Assembly: GCA_902586485.1 (NCBI GenBank)
Contig: CACIHO010000001.1
Coordinates: 155,774 to 219,773 of the forward strand
From: an uncultured Pelagibacteraceae bacterium
Lineage (GTDB): Bacteria; Pseudomonadota; Alphaproteobacteria; Pelagibacterales; Pelagibacteraceae
Length of the DNA stretch: 64,000 nucleotides
Direction of reading: 5' to 3'
How positions within the stretch are numbered: the first letter of the stretch is position 1; every line of letters starts with the position of its first letter. The notes beneath the pieces were generated by a model. It did not search any database. It was not told the origin of the DNA and was given only the letters and a program-made list of their open reading frames with translations. A program made the translations under genes and the position numbers. Shown here in pieces: positions 9,768 to 18,478 of this stretch.

Positions 9768-10058
9768 ATGCCAGCAGGATATGTCATAGCACAATTGAAA
9801 ATAACTAATCTGGAAAATTATAAAGAGTATATTGAAAAAGTGAATCCAATTATAAAAAAATTTGGTGGAGAATATTTGGTAAGAGCTGGTGAGTTTCAAA
9901 TATTTGATGGGCAAACAAAATTTCCAAGAATAATTATTCTAAAATTTCCAAGCTATGAAAGAGCTCTTGAGTGGTATAATTCAGAGGAATATAAACCAAT
10001 AAAACAAATAAGATTGGATAATGCTGAGGGAACAAATATAATAATCAAAGGTCTATGA
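9768..10058 (+). CDS. DUF1330 family protein
   Basis: MPAGYVIAQLKITNLENYKEYIEKVNPII...RALEWYNSEEYKPIKQIR. Confidence 0.85.
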   Translation: MPAGYVIAQLKITNLENYKEYIEKVNPIIKKFGGEYLVRAGEFQIFDGQTKFPRIIILKFPSYERALEWYNSEEYKPIKQIRLDNAEGTNIIIKGL

Positions 10059-10639
10059 GAAAAATATTTATAGTTTTAATAATTTCTTTAATTTCTCAAT
10101 TATCTCAAGCAAACGAAAGATTTATACCACTTGAATTATTTACAGGTGGGGAAATTCGTGACGATACTGAAATTAAATTTACAAAAGCCAATTTGGTCTT
10201 TGGAGACAAGAAAAGAAAAAAAATAGTAGGACCTGAAGATTGGAAAAATCCAAATACAGGTGAGATCATTAAAGTCTATAAAAGAACAAGAAAAAGCCAA
10301 AGTGGCGTTAAAACACAATTATTTGCCGTTACTAATGATGGACAATGTATTGGAAGAGTATGGGATAGTAGGAGGAGTGGAAGAATAATTGTAAATGGAT
10401 GTAAATTTCCTTTAGGAGTGTGGAATGAAGGTGAAAAAAGAACATTTAAAGGATCTTCTGGAGGAAAGACTAGAAAAATTGAATTGACTATTTTAAAACT
10501 AGGAAAAAAACAAAAAGATAAAGTAACATTTAATTGGAAACTTTACGATGGAGCTGGAAAATTAATGGATGACAATGATTATACATTTTCTGCTGGCAAA
10601 GCAATGACAAAGCTTAATGATAAAAAAATATCAAAATGA
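10055..10639 (+). CDS. predicted secreted protein of unknown function
   Basis: Signal peptide MRKIFIVLIISLISQLSQA; ATGA overlaps on both sides. Confidence 0.75.
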   Translation: MRKIFIVLIISLISQLSQANERFIPLELFTGGEIRDDTEIKFTKANLVFGDKKRKKIVGPEDWKNPNTGEIIKVYKRTRKSQSGVKTQLFAVTNDGQCIGRVWDSRRSGRIIVNGCKFPLGVWNEGEKRTFKGSSGGKTRKIELTILKLGKKQKDKVTFNWKLYDGAGKLMDDNDYTFSAGKAMTKLNDKKISK

Positions 10640-11832
10640 AAAAAATATTTATATTTTTATTTGCTATAGTTTTTTATTCTATATCATTTTTAACAAATAA
10701 TATTTTTGCGGAGATTAAAGTTCCAGGCTCTGGAGGGATTAATTATTGGAATGATTTTGAAAAATTTTACAAAAAACAACTTAAGAAATCTCAAAAAAAG
10801 AAACAAAATTTAATTTTTTATGGGTCAACTAGTGGAGGAGGATGGGCCACAGGATTTAAAATTGTAAAAGAGATAAATGATGAAGTACATGAACAAGTCT
10901 ATAAACAGTGCATGAAGAGAGCAAAAAAGTACACTCAAAATGAATGTTTTTTGTTTGCAATTAATGACAAAATTGTTTGGACAAATATTGATGAACCTGT
11001 TGCAACTGTAAAGATGAATTTGGAAATTGATGAAAATGATAAAAAACCTGGAAGATTTTTTAGAGATCAACCTGATGTTACAGATGAACCTCAAGTTCAT
11101 TTTATTTATATATTAAATAAAGACAGTGAGGATAATGAGTGGGATATTAATGGTAAAATGGAAAAAGAGCTATTAGCTGCAAATGAAAAAGTTTTTGAAA
11201 TGACAAAAGGTAAACAAAAATTTAGATATGATATGAGAGAAGATGGAAAATTAGATATTTCATTTGTTAGATTTAATAAGCAATATAAAGGTAATTATGG
11301 GATGAATTATCCTGACGCTTATTTAACACAAAAAGGATTTAATGATCCTAACAAATTATATTTTGCCTGGGCTGATGTTAAACATAGTGATGGTGGACAG
11401 GGAAGTGTTCATCATGGATATATTTTTTTACAAAGTAAATACATAACAAATGCAAATAAAAGAATGATGATGACATTACATGAAATATTGCATGTAAATG
11501 GTTTTGCTTGGCCTTGCACCAAAGGTAATTCTAAAGGACACACATCAAGTTCAACCGTCATTGGTGGACCAGTTGGTGACGATTCGTATAGACTTGGAGT
11601 TTTGTATGATCACGGTGATGATACTTGTCCAGATTTTAAAGACTCTGCTTTTCTAGACCCAACATCTAATAATCCTTTTAATCCTGTTGAGCTAAAATGT
11701 GCAATGGCAGCTGAAGTTGGACGAGGAAAAGCTCCAAATGAAAATTATGATTGGAGAAAAAGATATTCACATAAAAAACTTCAAAAAATAAAAGCTAAAA
11801 GAACCTGGTGCACTTACAATGTTGGAAATTAA
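10636..11832 (+). CDS. predicted secreted HExxH metallopeptidase-like protein
   Basis: Signal-like N-terminus; MMTLHEILHVNGFAWPC (HExxHxxGF). Confidence 0.7.
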   Translation: MKKIFIFLFAIVFYSISFLTNNIFAEIKVPGSGGINYWNDFEKFYKKQLKKSQKKKQNLIFYGSTSGGGWATGFKIVKEINDEVHEQVYKQCMKRAKKYTQNECFLFAINDKIVWTNIDEPVATVKMNLEIDENDKKPGRFFRDQPDVTDEPQVHFIYILNKDSEDNEWDINGKMEKELLAANEKVFEMTKGKQKFRYDMREDGKLDISFVRFNKQYKGNYGMNYPDAYLTQKGFNDPNKLYFAWADVKHSDGGQGSVHHGYIFLQSKYITNANKRMMMTLHEILHVNGFAWPCTKGNSKGHTSSSTVIGGPVGDDSYRLGVLYDHGDDTCPDFKDSAFLDPTSNNPFNPVELKCAMAAEVGRGKAPNENYDWRKRYSHKKLQKIKAKRTWCTYNVGN

Positions 11833-12032
11833 CTAAAAAGCAAACCATTAATTGAATAAACAATTAATCCAATAATTATTATTAATAAAATCAAAAAAGA
11901 TAATTGTCCACTTAACTTAGATTTAATTTTGGTTTTACCCTCTTTAAATTTTTTAAAGTGAATGCTCCCAAATCTCATTACAGCCAATCCTAAAATTATA
12001 AGAAATGCTGTAAAAATATATCCAGTAACCAT
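11829..12032 (-). CDS. small two-TM membrane protein
   Basis: 67 aa with two hydrophobic segments separated by a basic loop. Confidence 0.55.
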   Translation of the reverse strand: MVTGYIFTAFLIILGLAVMRFGSIHFKKFKEGKTKIKSKLSGQLSFLILLIIIIGLIVYSINGLLFS

Positions 12033-12638
12033 CTATGGAACTAACCAGGTGTCTTTATTGTTTTCCAAATTAAACTTTGCTCTTCGGTGACCTTTAGCTG
12101 CTAAGTAAAGCCATTCTATAGATTTAATCTTACACTGAATGACAGTAAAGTTTTTATAACCTTCTTCACTTTGTTCTTTAGTATAATCAAAATTGTCTAA
12201 TTCTGGTTTTAGTCCAGAGGTTGGTAAATCTGACTCAGTTCCAGGTCCATTATCAACTAAATAACATTTTCTACTAATATGTTGAGTTTTAGACCAAGAT
12301 TCTTTTGTTACATCATTATTGTGATTAATAATACATTCTACTTTTAATCTGACCTGTATCTTTTCATCTTTATCATAAAATAACATTGCAGCATTTTTAT
12401 TTACTTTTAGCTTTTCTATTTTATCTGATCGAATGTCACTATGACATTGAACTATATTATTTAATTGGTCTGATTTTCTTAAAACCACAATTCTTCCATC
12501 TAAGTCAGATTGATCGCCACAAATAAATACAGGTATTCTAAAAGGTGAACTTCTATCTTTAACAGCATTATCTAACATTGACCAAATTTTCTTTTTGATC
12601 TCCGTAAAGTCCTCGTAATAAGGAACTGTATCCGTCAC
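12033..12638 (-). CDS. pyridoxamine 5'-phosphate oxidase family protein
   Basis: SPFRIPVFICGDQSDLDGRIVVLRK...AAMLFYDKDEKIQVRLK...GHRRAKF. Confidence 0.75.
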   Translation of the reverse strand: MTDTVPYYEDFTEIKKKIWSMLDNAVKDRSSPFRIPVFICGDQSDLDGRIVVLRKSDQLNNIVQCHSDIRSDKIEKLKVNKNAAMLFYDKDEKIQVRLKVECIINHNNDVTKESWSKTQHISRKCYLVDNGPGTESDLPTSGLKPELDNFDYTKEQSEEGYKNFTVIQCKIKSIEWLYLAAKGHRRAKFNLENNKDTWLVP

Positions 12639-12643
12639 AAATA

Positions 12644-13519
12644 TTATTTTTTCTTTTTTAATCGAGCAATCAAACCTGAGCTATCCCAACGATTTCCACC
12701 CATTTCTTGAACCTCAGCATAATAGCCATCAATAATTTCTGTTATAGGAACAGGTGAACCATTTTTTTTTGCTTCCTCGATTGCAATTTTTAAATCTTTT
12801 CTCATCCAATCAATAGCAAAACCATAATCAAATTTGTCATCAGTCATAGTTCGGTATCTATTTTCCATTTGCCAAGATTGTGCCGCACCTTTAGATATTG
12901 TTTCCATAACTTTATCCATATCCAAACCAGCGTTTATTCCAAAATTTATTGCTTCAGATAAACCTTGGACTGTTCCAGCAATACACATTTGGTTCATCAT
13001 CTTTGTTAACTGGCCACTTCCACAAGGACCAATTAATTTTACTTTTTTACTATAACAATCAATTACAGGCTCAGCCTTCTTAAATACTTCTTCATCACCA
13101 CCAACCATTACTGTTAGTATTCCACCTTCAGCGCCAGCTTGACCTCCTGAAATAGGAGCATCTAAAAAACTAAACCCTTTATCATTTGCTTTTTTATTTA
13201 ATTCTCTTGATACTTCTGCAGATACAGTTGAGTTATCAATAAAAATGGACCCAGCTTTTGCTGTATTAAATAATCCATTTTCTCCAGTTGCTACTTCTCT
13301 TAAATCATCGTCATTACCAACACATGTAAAAATGAAATCAGCACCATCTGCAGCTTCTGCAGGTGTATTGGCCATTTTACCTTTATATTCACCAATCCAT
13401 TTTTCAGCTTTAGATTTAGTTCTATTAAAAACAGTTACATTGTGTCCGGCTTTTGATATATATCCAGCCATTGGGTAGCCCATAACCCCAAGACCTATGA
13501 AAGCAACATTACAAGTCAT
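12644..13519 (-). CDS. 3-hydroxyisobutyrate dehydrogenase family NAD(P)-dependent oxidoreductase
   Basis: VAFIGLGVMGYPMAGYISKAGHNVTVFNRT; SFLDAPISGGQAGAEGG. Confidence 0.88.
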   Translation of the reverse strand: MTCNVAFIGLGVMGYPMAGYISKAGHNVTVFNRTKSKAEKWIGEYKGKMANTPAEAADGADFIFTCVGNDDDLREVATGENGLFNTAKAGSIFIDNSTVSAEVSRELNKKANDKGFSFLDAPISGGQAGAEGGILTVMVGGDEEVFKKAEPVIDCYSKKVKLIGPCGSGQLTKMMNQMCIAGTVQGLSEAINFGINAGLDMDKVMETISKGAAQSWQMENRYRTMTDDKFDYGFAIDWMRKDLKIAIEEAKKNGSPVPITEIIDGYYAEVQEMGGNRWDSSGLIARLKKKK

Positions 13520-13530
13520 AATTTTTTTCT

Positions 13531-14736
13531 ATGTTTAAAAGTTTAAGTTTAAAAGTAATTGTATTTGGTTTTATTTTTACATTTTTTTCAAGTTTTGGAC
13601 AGAGTTTTTTTCTTGGTTTATTTAATTCTAGTATTAGAGACGCTTTATCAATTACACACGGACAATTTGGCTCAATTTATGCCTCAGCCACTTTATTGAG
13701 CAGTATTGTTTTAGTTTGGATTGGAAAAAAAATTGATGATGTAAATATCTTAAAGTTTGCATCTTATGTAATAATTTTTTTATCAGCTTCTTGCTTTATA
13801 TTTTCAAAAATTTCATCTGTTATTTTTTTATTTGTAGGAATTTTTTTAATGCGATTAGCTGGACAAGGATTATCAAGTCATACAGCAACAACAACCATAT
13901 CCCGTTTTTTTGAGAAAAATAGAGGTAGAGCTTTAAGTACAGGCTGGTTAGGCTTATCTTTAGCTGAATTCATAATGCCAGTTTTAATTGTTTTTTTATT
14001 AACTTTTCTAGAATGGAGAGATATTTGGGTTTCAATTTCTATTTTAGTTATATTTGTTTTGCCTGTTGCAACTTTTCTTTTAGTTAAAGATGTTAAGCTT
14101 GATACTAGAGAAGAATCTAAAATAGAAGAGAATAACAAAGAAATTAAACAATGGAAAAGAATAGAAGTTTTAAAAGATTATCGATTTTATATTATTTGTA
14201 TGACAATGTTAGCGATGCCATGGATTGCAACGGGGTCTTTTGTTTATCAGTCTTTTATATCTTCATCTAAAGAATGGGGACCTTATGTGATTGCGCAATC
14301 ATTTATGGCATATTCAATTTTATCAGTGATTACTCTTTTTATATCTGGTTTTTTAATTGATAAATTTTCGAGTAGAAAATTATTAATCTATATGAATATC
14401 CCACTTCTTTTTGGTACTATAGTTCTCTACTATTTTAACGCACCGATTTCATCTTTTGTTTTTTTTGCTTTAGTAGGGGTTACCAATGGTTTGGCAAACG
14501 TACTTGGTTCTTCAACTTGGGCCGAAATTTATGGTGTTAAATATATTGGCTCTATAAAAGCCTTAACAACTGCTTTAATGGTATTTTCAACAGCCTTTGG
14601 TACAGCTTTATTTGGATTTTTGATTGATATTGGTTTTTCAATTGAACAGATAGCGGTTGTTTCAGGTGCCTACATCTTTAGCTCAATTGTCCTTCTTTAT
14701 TTGGTTAAAAATAAGTTAAATCCACATTATTTATAA
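13531..14736 (+). CDS. MFS transporter
   Basis: About 12 hydrophobic segments, 401 aa. Confidence 0.85.
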   Translation: MFKSLSLKVIVFGFIFTFFSSFGQSFFLGLFNSSIRDALSITHGQFGSIYASATLLSSIVLVWIGKKIDDVNILKFASYVIIFLSASCFIFSKISSVIFLFVGIFLMRLAGQGLSSHTATTTISRFFEKNRGRALSTGWLGLSLAEFIMPVLIVFLLTFLEWRDIWVSISILVIFVLPVATFLLVKDVKLDTREESKIEENNKEIKQWKRIEVLKDYRFYIICMTMLAMPWIATGSFVYQSFISSSKEWGPYVIAQSFMAYSILSVITLFISGFLIDKFSSRKLLIYMNIPLLFGTIVLYYFNAPISSFVFFALVGVTNGLANVLGSSTWAEIYGVKYIGSIKALTTALMVFSTAFGTALFGFLIDIGFSIEQIAVVSGAYIFSSIVLLYLVKNKLNPHYL

Positions 14737-14780
14737 AAATAGCCCTTGATTTTTAAAGACTCACTGTGTAGATACTGCGC

Positions 14781-15317
14781 ATGGCCAGAGTTACCGTAGA
14801 AGACTGTATAGATAAAGTAGAGAGTCCTTACGAATTAGTACTTGTTGCTAAAGAGAGAGCCACTCAACTTAATGCAGGAATAGAACCAACAATTGATAGA
14901 GATAACGATAAAAACACTGTTATTTCATTAAGAGAAATTGCTGAAGAAAAAATTAAAGTTTCAGATTTAACCGATAGTGCAATTTACAAACTTAGAAAAC
15001 ATGTTGAACAAGTTGATGACACTGCTGAGGATGATGAAGAAATAGGCGATGATTTTGAAAATTTATATAAAGGTGAAATCTCAAAAAGTGGAACCCCAAT
15101 TTTACCATCTAAAAGAGCAAGAAAAACGCCTGAAAAAATTCAAGTTACAAAAGAAGATTTGGCTGAGCTATCTGAAACAGCTACAGTAGAAGTTGATAAT
15201 TCAGTAGGTGAAGAAACTATGAATGAGCAAGGAGAAGTTTCTTTAGATGAAGTATCAGAATCAGAAAATCAAGAAGCAGACGTATCTTCAGACGACACTG
15301 AAGCTTCAAACTCTTAA
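14781..15317 (+). CDS. rpoZ: RNA polymerase omega subunit with long acidic C-terminal extension
   Basis: MARVTVEDCIDKVESPYELVLVAKERATQLNAG is the omega N-terminus; acidic tail. Confidence 0.9.
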   Translation: MARVTVEDCIDKVESPYELVLVAKERATQLNAGIEPTIDRDNDKNTVISLREIAEEKIKVSDLTDSAIYKLRKHVEQVDDTAEDDEEIGDDFENLYKGEISKSGTPILPSKRARKTPEKIQVTKEDLAELSETATVEVDNSVGEETMNEQGEVSLDEVSESENQEADVSSDDTEASNS

Positions 15318-15339
15318 AAAAATAATATAAAGTTATATC

Positions 15340-16332
15340 ATGAATAGGAAAGTATCAGTTGCTCCTATGATGGATTGCACAGATCGTCATGAACGATTTT
15401 TTCTAAGATTAATATCCAAAAATACTCTTCTTTACACTGAGATGGTAGTAGATGAAGCTATAAATAGAGGAGATAAAAAAAAGTTATTAGAGTTTAATAT
15501 TAACGAAAAACCTGTAGCACTTCAATTAGGAGGTTCGTCTCCAAAACTTTTAGCTGAAGCCACTAAAGTGGGTGAAGATTTCGGTTATGATGAAATTAAT
15601 CTAAACTTAGGTTGTCCTAGTAAAAAAGTTGAAAAAAATAGATTTGGCGCTTGTTTAATGAAAGAGCCAAATTTAGTGGCAGATTGTTTAAGTAAAATGC
15701 AATCAGTTACAAAACTACCAGTAACTATAAAAACAAGAATTGGTTACGATGATGTGGAAGATTATGAAAATTTACATAATTTTATTTCTACCTTAAAAGC
15801 GACTGGTGTTAAAACTTTTATTATTCACGCAAGAAAAGCAATGTTGGGTAAATTTACACCAAAGCAAAATTTAAATATTCCACCTTTAAAATATGAGTAT
15901 GTATACAAATTAAAAGAAGATTTTCCTAAAGAAGAGATCATTATTAATGGAGGAATAACTTCTGTGGATGAAATAAAACCTTTTTTAGAGAAAACTGATG
16001 GTGTAATGATTGGAAGAGCCGCTTATCATACCCCTTATTTGTTAGCAGATATTGAAAGAGAAATATTTAATAATGAAGATGTACCAAGTAGACAAGATGT
16101 GATTGAACAACTTATTCCTTATGTGAAAGAAGAATTAAAAAAAGGAACAAGGTTAAATCAAATCATGAGACACACTCTTGGTTTATTTCATGGTCAAACA
16201 GGCGCAAGTTATTGGAAAAGGTATTTAAGCGAAAACATGTGTGTAAGAGACGCTGATGTTAAAAAGATTGATCACATCATGGATAAAATTAAATACAACA
16301 ATGTAGATACTAGAGTAGGGCAGTCTGCTTAA
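15340..16332 (+). CDS. dusA: tRNA-dihydrouridine synthase A
   Basis: VSVAPMMDCTDRHERFFLRLI; NLGCPSKKVEKNRFGACLM. Confidence 0.9.
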   Translation: MNRKVSVAPMMDCTDRHERFFLRLISKNTLLYTEMVVDEAINRGDKKKLLEFNINEKPVALQLGGSSPKLLAEATKVGEDFGYDEINLNLGCPSKKVEKNRFGACLMKEPNLVADCLSKMQSVTKLPVTIKTRIGYDDVEDYENLHNFISTLKATGVKTFIIHARKAMLGKFTPKQNLNIPPLKYEYVYKLKEDFPKEEIIINGGITSVDEIKPFLEKTDGVMIGRAAYHTPYLLADIEREIFNNEDVPSRQDVIEQLIPYVKEELKKGTRLNQIMRHTLGLFHGQTGASYWKRYLSENMCVRDADVKKIDHIMDKIKYNNVDTRVGQSA

Positions 16333-16372
16333 TTCAATTTTAACAAACGAATACGGTTATATTATTCTATTA

Positions 16373-17158
16373 ATGGTTTTAACAGCGATACCAGTTGGTT
16401 TTGTGGCTGGATTATTTGGTATTGGTGGAGGGTTGATAACTGTTCCATTTTTATATTTTATTTTTGGTTCTTTAGAAATTGATCCTCAATATGTTATGCA
16501 CCTTGCAGTAGGAACTTCCTTTGCAATTATAATACCAACATCTACTGTTTCAGTTTTAACACATCATAAATTTAAAGCCGTTGATTTTGATATAGTTAAG
16601 AATTACGGTCTCTTTGTTGTACTGGGAGTTATTGTTGGAACAGTTTTTGCAGCTTCTTTAAAAACTAAATCCTTAGTTTTATTTTTTTCAATAATGATCT
16701 TATTTTTAGGTATTTACTTACTCTTAATAAAAGAAAAGGAACAAAACATAATTGTTAAAATGAAATTACATCTAAAAGTTATTCTTGGTTTTCTTGTTGG
16801 GTTTATATCTGCTCCTATGGGTATAGGAGGGGCTGTAATGAATGTCCCTATTCTTAAGTTTTTTGGTTATTCAATAAATAAAGCAATAGGAAGTGCAGCA
16901 GCTATAGGTTTTTTAATTGCTCTATTTGGAGCAATTGGTTTTTTAATTTCAGGAAATTATTTAAATTCAAGTCTTCCACTAAGTATTGGTTTTATAAATA
17001 TTCCTGCTTTTTTAATTTTCATACCGATTACAACATTTATGGCTAGAATAGGAGCTAAAACAGTTCATAGTATTGATAAGAATAAAATTAGTAAGTTTTT
17101 TGGAATTTTTCTCTTAGTGGTTTCGATTAAATTTTTTTACGAATACTTAAAATTATAA
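16373..17158 (+). CDS. sulfite exporter TauE/SafE family protein
   Basis: GFVAGLFGIGGGLITVPF and GFISAPMGIGGAVMNVP repeated motifs. Confidence 0.87.
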   Translation: MVLTAIPVGFVAGLFGIGGGLITVPFLYFIFGSLEIDPQYVMHLAVGTSFAIIIPTSTVSVLTHHKFKAVDFDIVKNYGLFVVLGVIVGTVFAASLKTKSLVLFFSIMILFLGIYLLLIKEKEQNIIVKMKLHLKVILGFLVGFISAPMGIGGAVMNVPILKFFGYSINKAIGSAAAIGFLIALFGAIGFLISGNYLNSSLPLSIGFINIPAFLIFIPITTFMARIGAKTVHSIDKNKISKFFGIFLLVVSIKFFYEYLKL

Positions 17159-17163
17159 CAAGC

Positions 17164-17201
17164 AAAAAAAAGAGGTGACTTCAGTCTCCCTCCATCACCT
17201 C
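17164..17201 (-). terminator. intrinsic terminator on minus strand
   Basis: Minus strand: GAGGTGA-(16 nt)-TCACCTC followed by eight T (plus-strand A 17164-17171). Confidence 0.65.
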
Positions 17202-17290
17202 ACAAATTCAATCTAGGTGATTCTATTCATTTTTATGAACACTTCTTAGTTGAAAATGAACTTTATCAACTAATTTTAAATTAACAATTA
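17164..17290 (-). ncRNA. candidate structured small RNA (sRNA or orphan attenuator)
   Basis: Three hairpins in an intergenic region, ending in a terminator on the minus strand; see findings. Confidence 0.4.
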
Positions 17291-17359
17291 TAAGTTGTAT
17301 TAATTTCATTTAAAAAAACTCAATTTAGCCATACATAATATTTAGTATTATTGTTGTAA

Positions 17360-18478
17360 TTGATACTTTTGAATATGGTTTCAATAAAAGACATTAATAA
17401 AAAAATTAAAAAAAATTTATTTGATCCAATCGATAAATCAAAGAATAAGTTTTCCTCATTTTTAGAAAATATAAAAAAAAACAAAGTTAAAAAAGATTTA
17501 GCATTACAAAAACAATTAGAAAAAGAAAAAAAAAGAGAATTAATTTTAGAAAAAAAATTAGCAAAAAAAGCTAAACAGGATGAGCTAAAAGAAGAAAGAA
17601 AAAAACTTCTTTTTCAAAAAAAATTAATTATTGAAAATGAAAAGCAGGAAAAAAAGAACGAAGAAAAAAGACAAAAAATAGAAGCTCAAAGAATTAAAAT
17701 AGAACAGAAAAAAATTAAAGATGAAGAAACTAAAAAACTTAGAGAAGAAGCTAGAAAGCTTAAGCAAGAAGATTTAAGGCTCAAAATGTTAGAGAGACAA
17801 AGAATTAGAGAAGAAAATATTAAAATTAAAGAAGAACAACTAAAAAATAAAGAAATTGAAGCTCAAAGGAAAAGAGACGAAAAAGAAAAGGAAAGACAAG
17901 AAAAATTAAGATTAAAAGAAATTGAAAGGAAAAATAGACTTGAGGAAGAACAAAGATTAAGAGAAGCAGCTAGAAAGTTAAAATATGAGCAAGAAAAACT
18001 TAAAGAAATGGAAGAAAGATTAAGAGATCTAGAAACCGAAAGACAACAGGAAATTCAAAGACAAATTTTAAAAGAAGAGGCTGAGCAAAGAGCTAAGGAA
18101 GAGGAATTAAGAAATAAAGAAAAAGAACTTAAAGAGGCTGAACGTGAGAGAATAAATAAAGAAAATGAAAGACGTCAAAGAGAAAGAGAATTGAAAATAG
18201 AGGAGGAAAGACAAAAAAGAATTGATGAAGAAAACGAGAGAATTAGATTAGCTGATATTGCTCAAAAAGAGAGAGAAGATGAGGAAAATAGGCGAATGAA
18301 AGAATGGGAGAAAAAATTTGATGAAGAACAACGACTTAAAGAGGAGGAATTAGTTAGAAAGTTTTATAGCGATGAAACTCCTGAACAAGAAAATAATCAG
18401 GATGGCGCTAATTTAGAAACTAAAACTGAAGAAGATAGTTTAGAAACTAAAACTGATGAGGATAATTTAAAAAATTAA
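17360..18478 (+). CDS. Lys/Glu/Arg-rich long coiled-coil protein of unknown function
   Basis: 372 aa, charged heptad-like composition; start could be the second Met (MVSIKDINKK). Confidence 0.75.
   Translation: MILLNMVSIKDINKKIKKNLFDPIDKSKNKFSSFLENIKKNKVKKDLALQKQLEKEKKRELILEKKLAKKAKQDELKEERKKLLFQKKLIIENEKQEKKNEEKRQKIEAQRIKIEQKKIKDEETKKLREEARKLKQEDLRLKMLERQRIREENIKIKEEQLKNKEIEAQRKRDEKEKERQEKLRLKEIERKNRLEEEQRLREAARKLKYEQEKLKEMEERLRDLETERQQEIQRQILKEEAEQRAKEEELRNKEKELKEAERERINKENERRQRERELKIEEERQKRIDEENERIRLADIAQKEREDEENRRMKEWEKKFDEEQRLKEEELVRKFYSDETPEQENNQDGANLETKTEEDSLETKTDEDNLKN
18410..18463 (+). repeat. 27-bp tandem duplication at 3' end of coiled-coil gene
   Basis: aatttagaaactaaaactgaagaagat / agtttagaaactaaaactgatgaggat; encodes NLETKTEED/SLETKTDED. 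Confidence 0.8.

Noticed and set aside
13245-13478. 77-aa plus-strand ORF
   Set aside because: Antisense to the 3-hydroxyisobutyrate dehydrogenase family gene; shadow.
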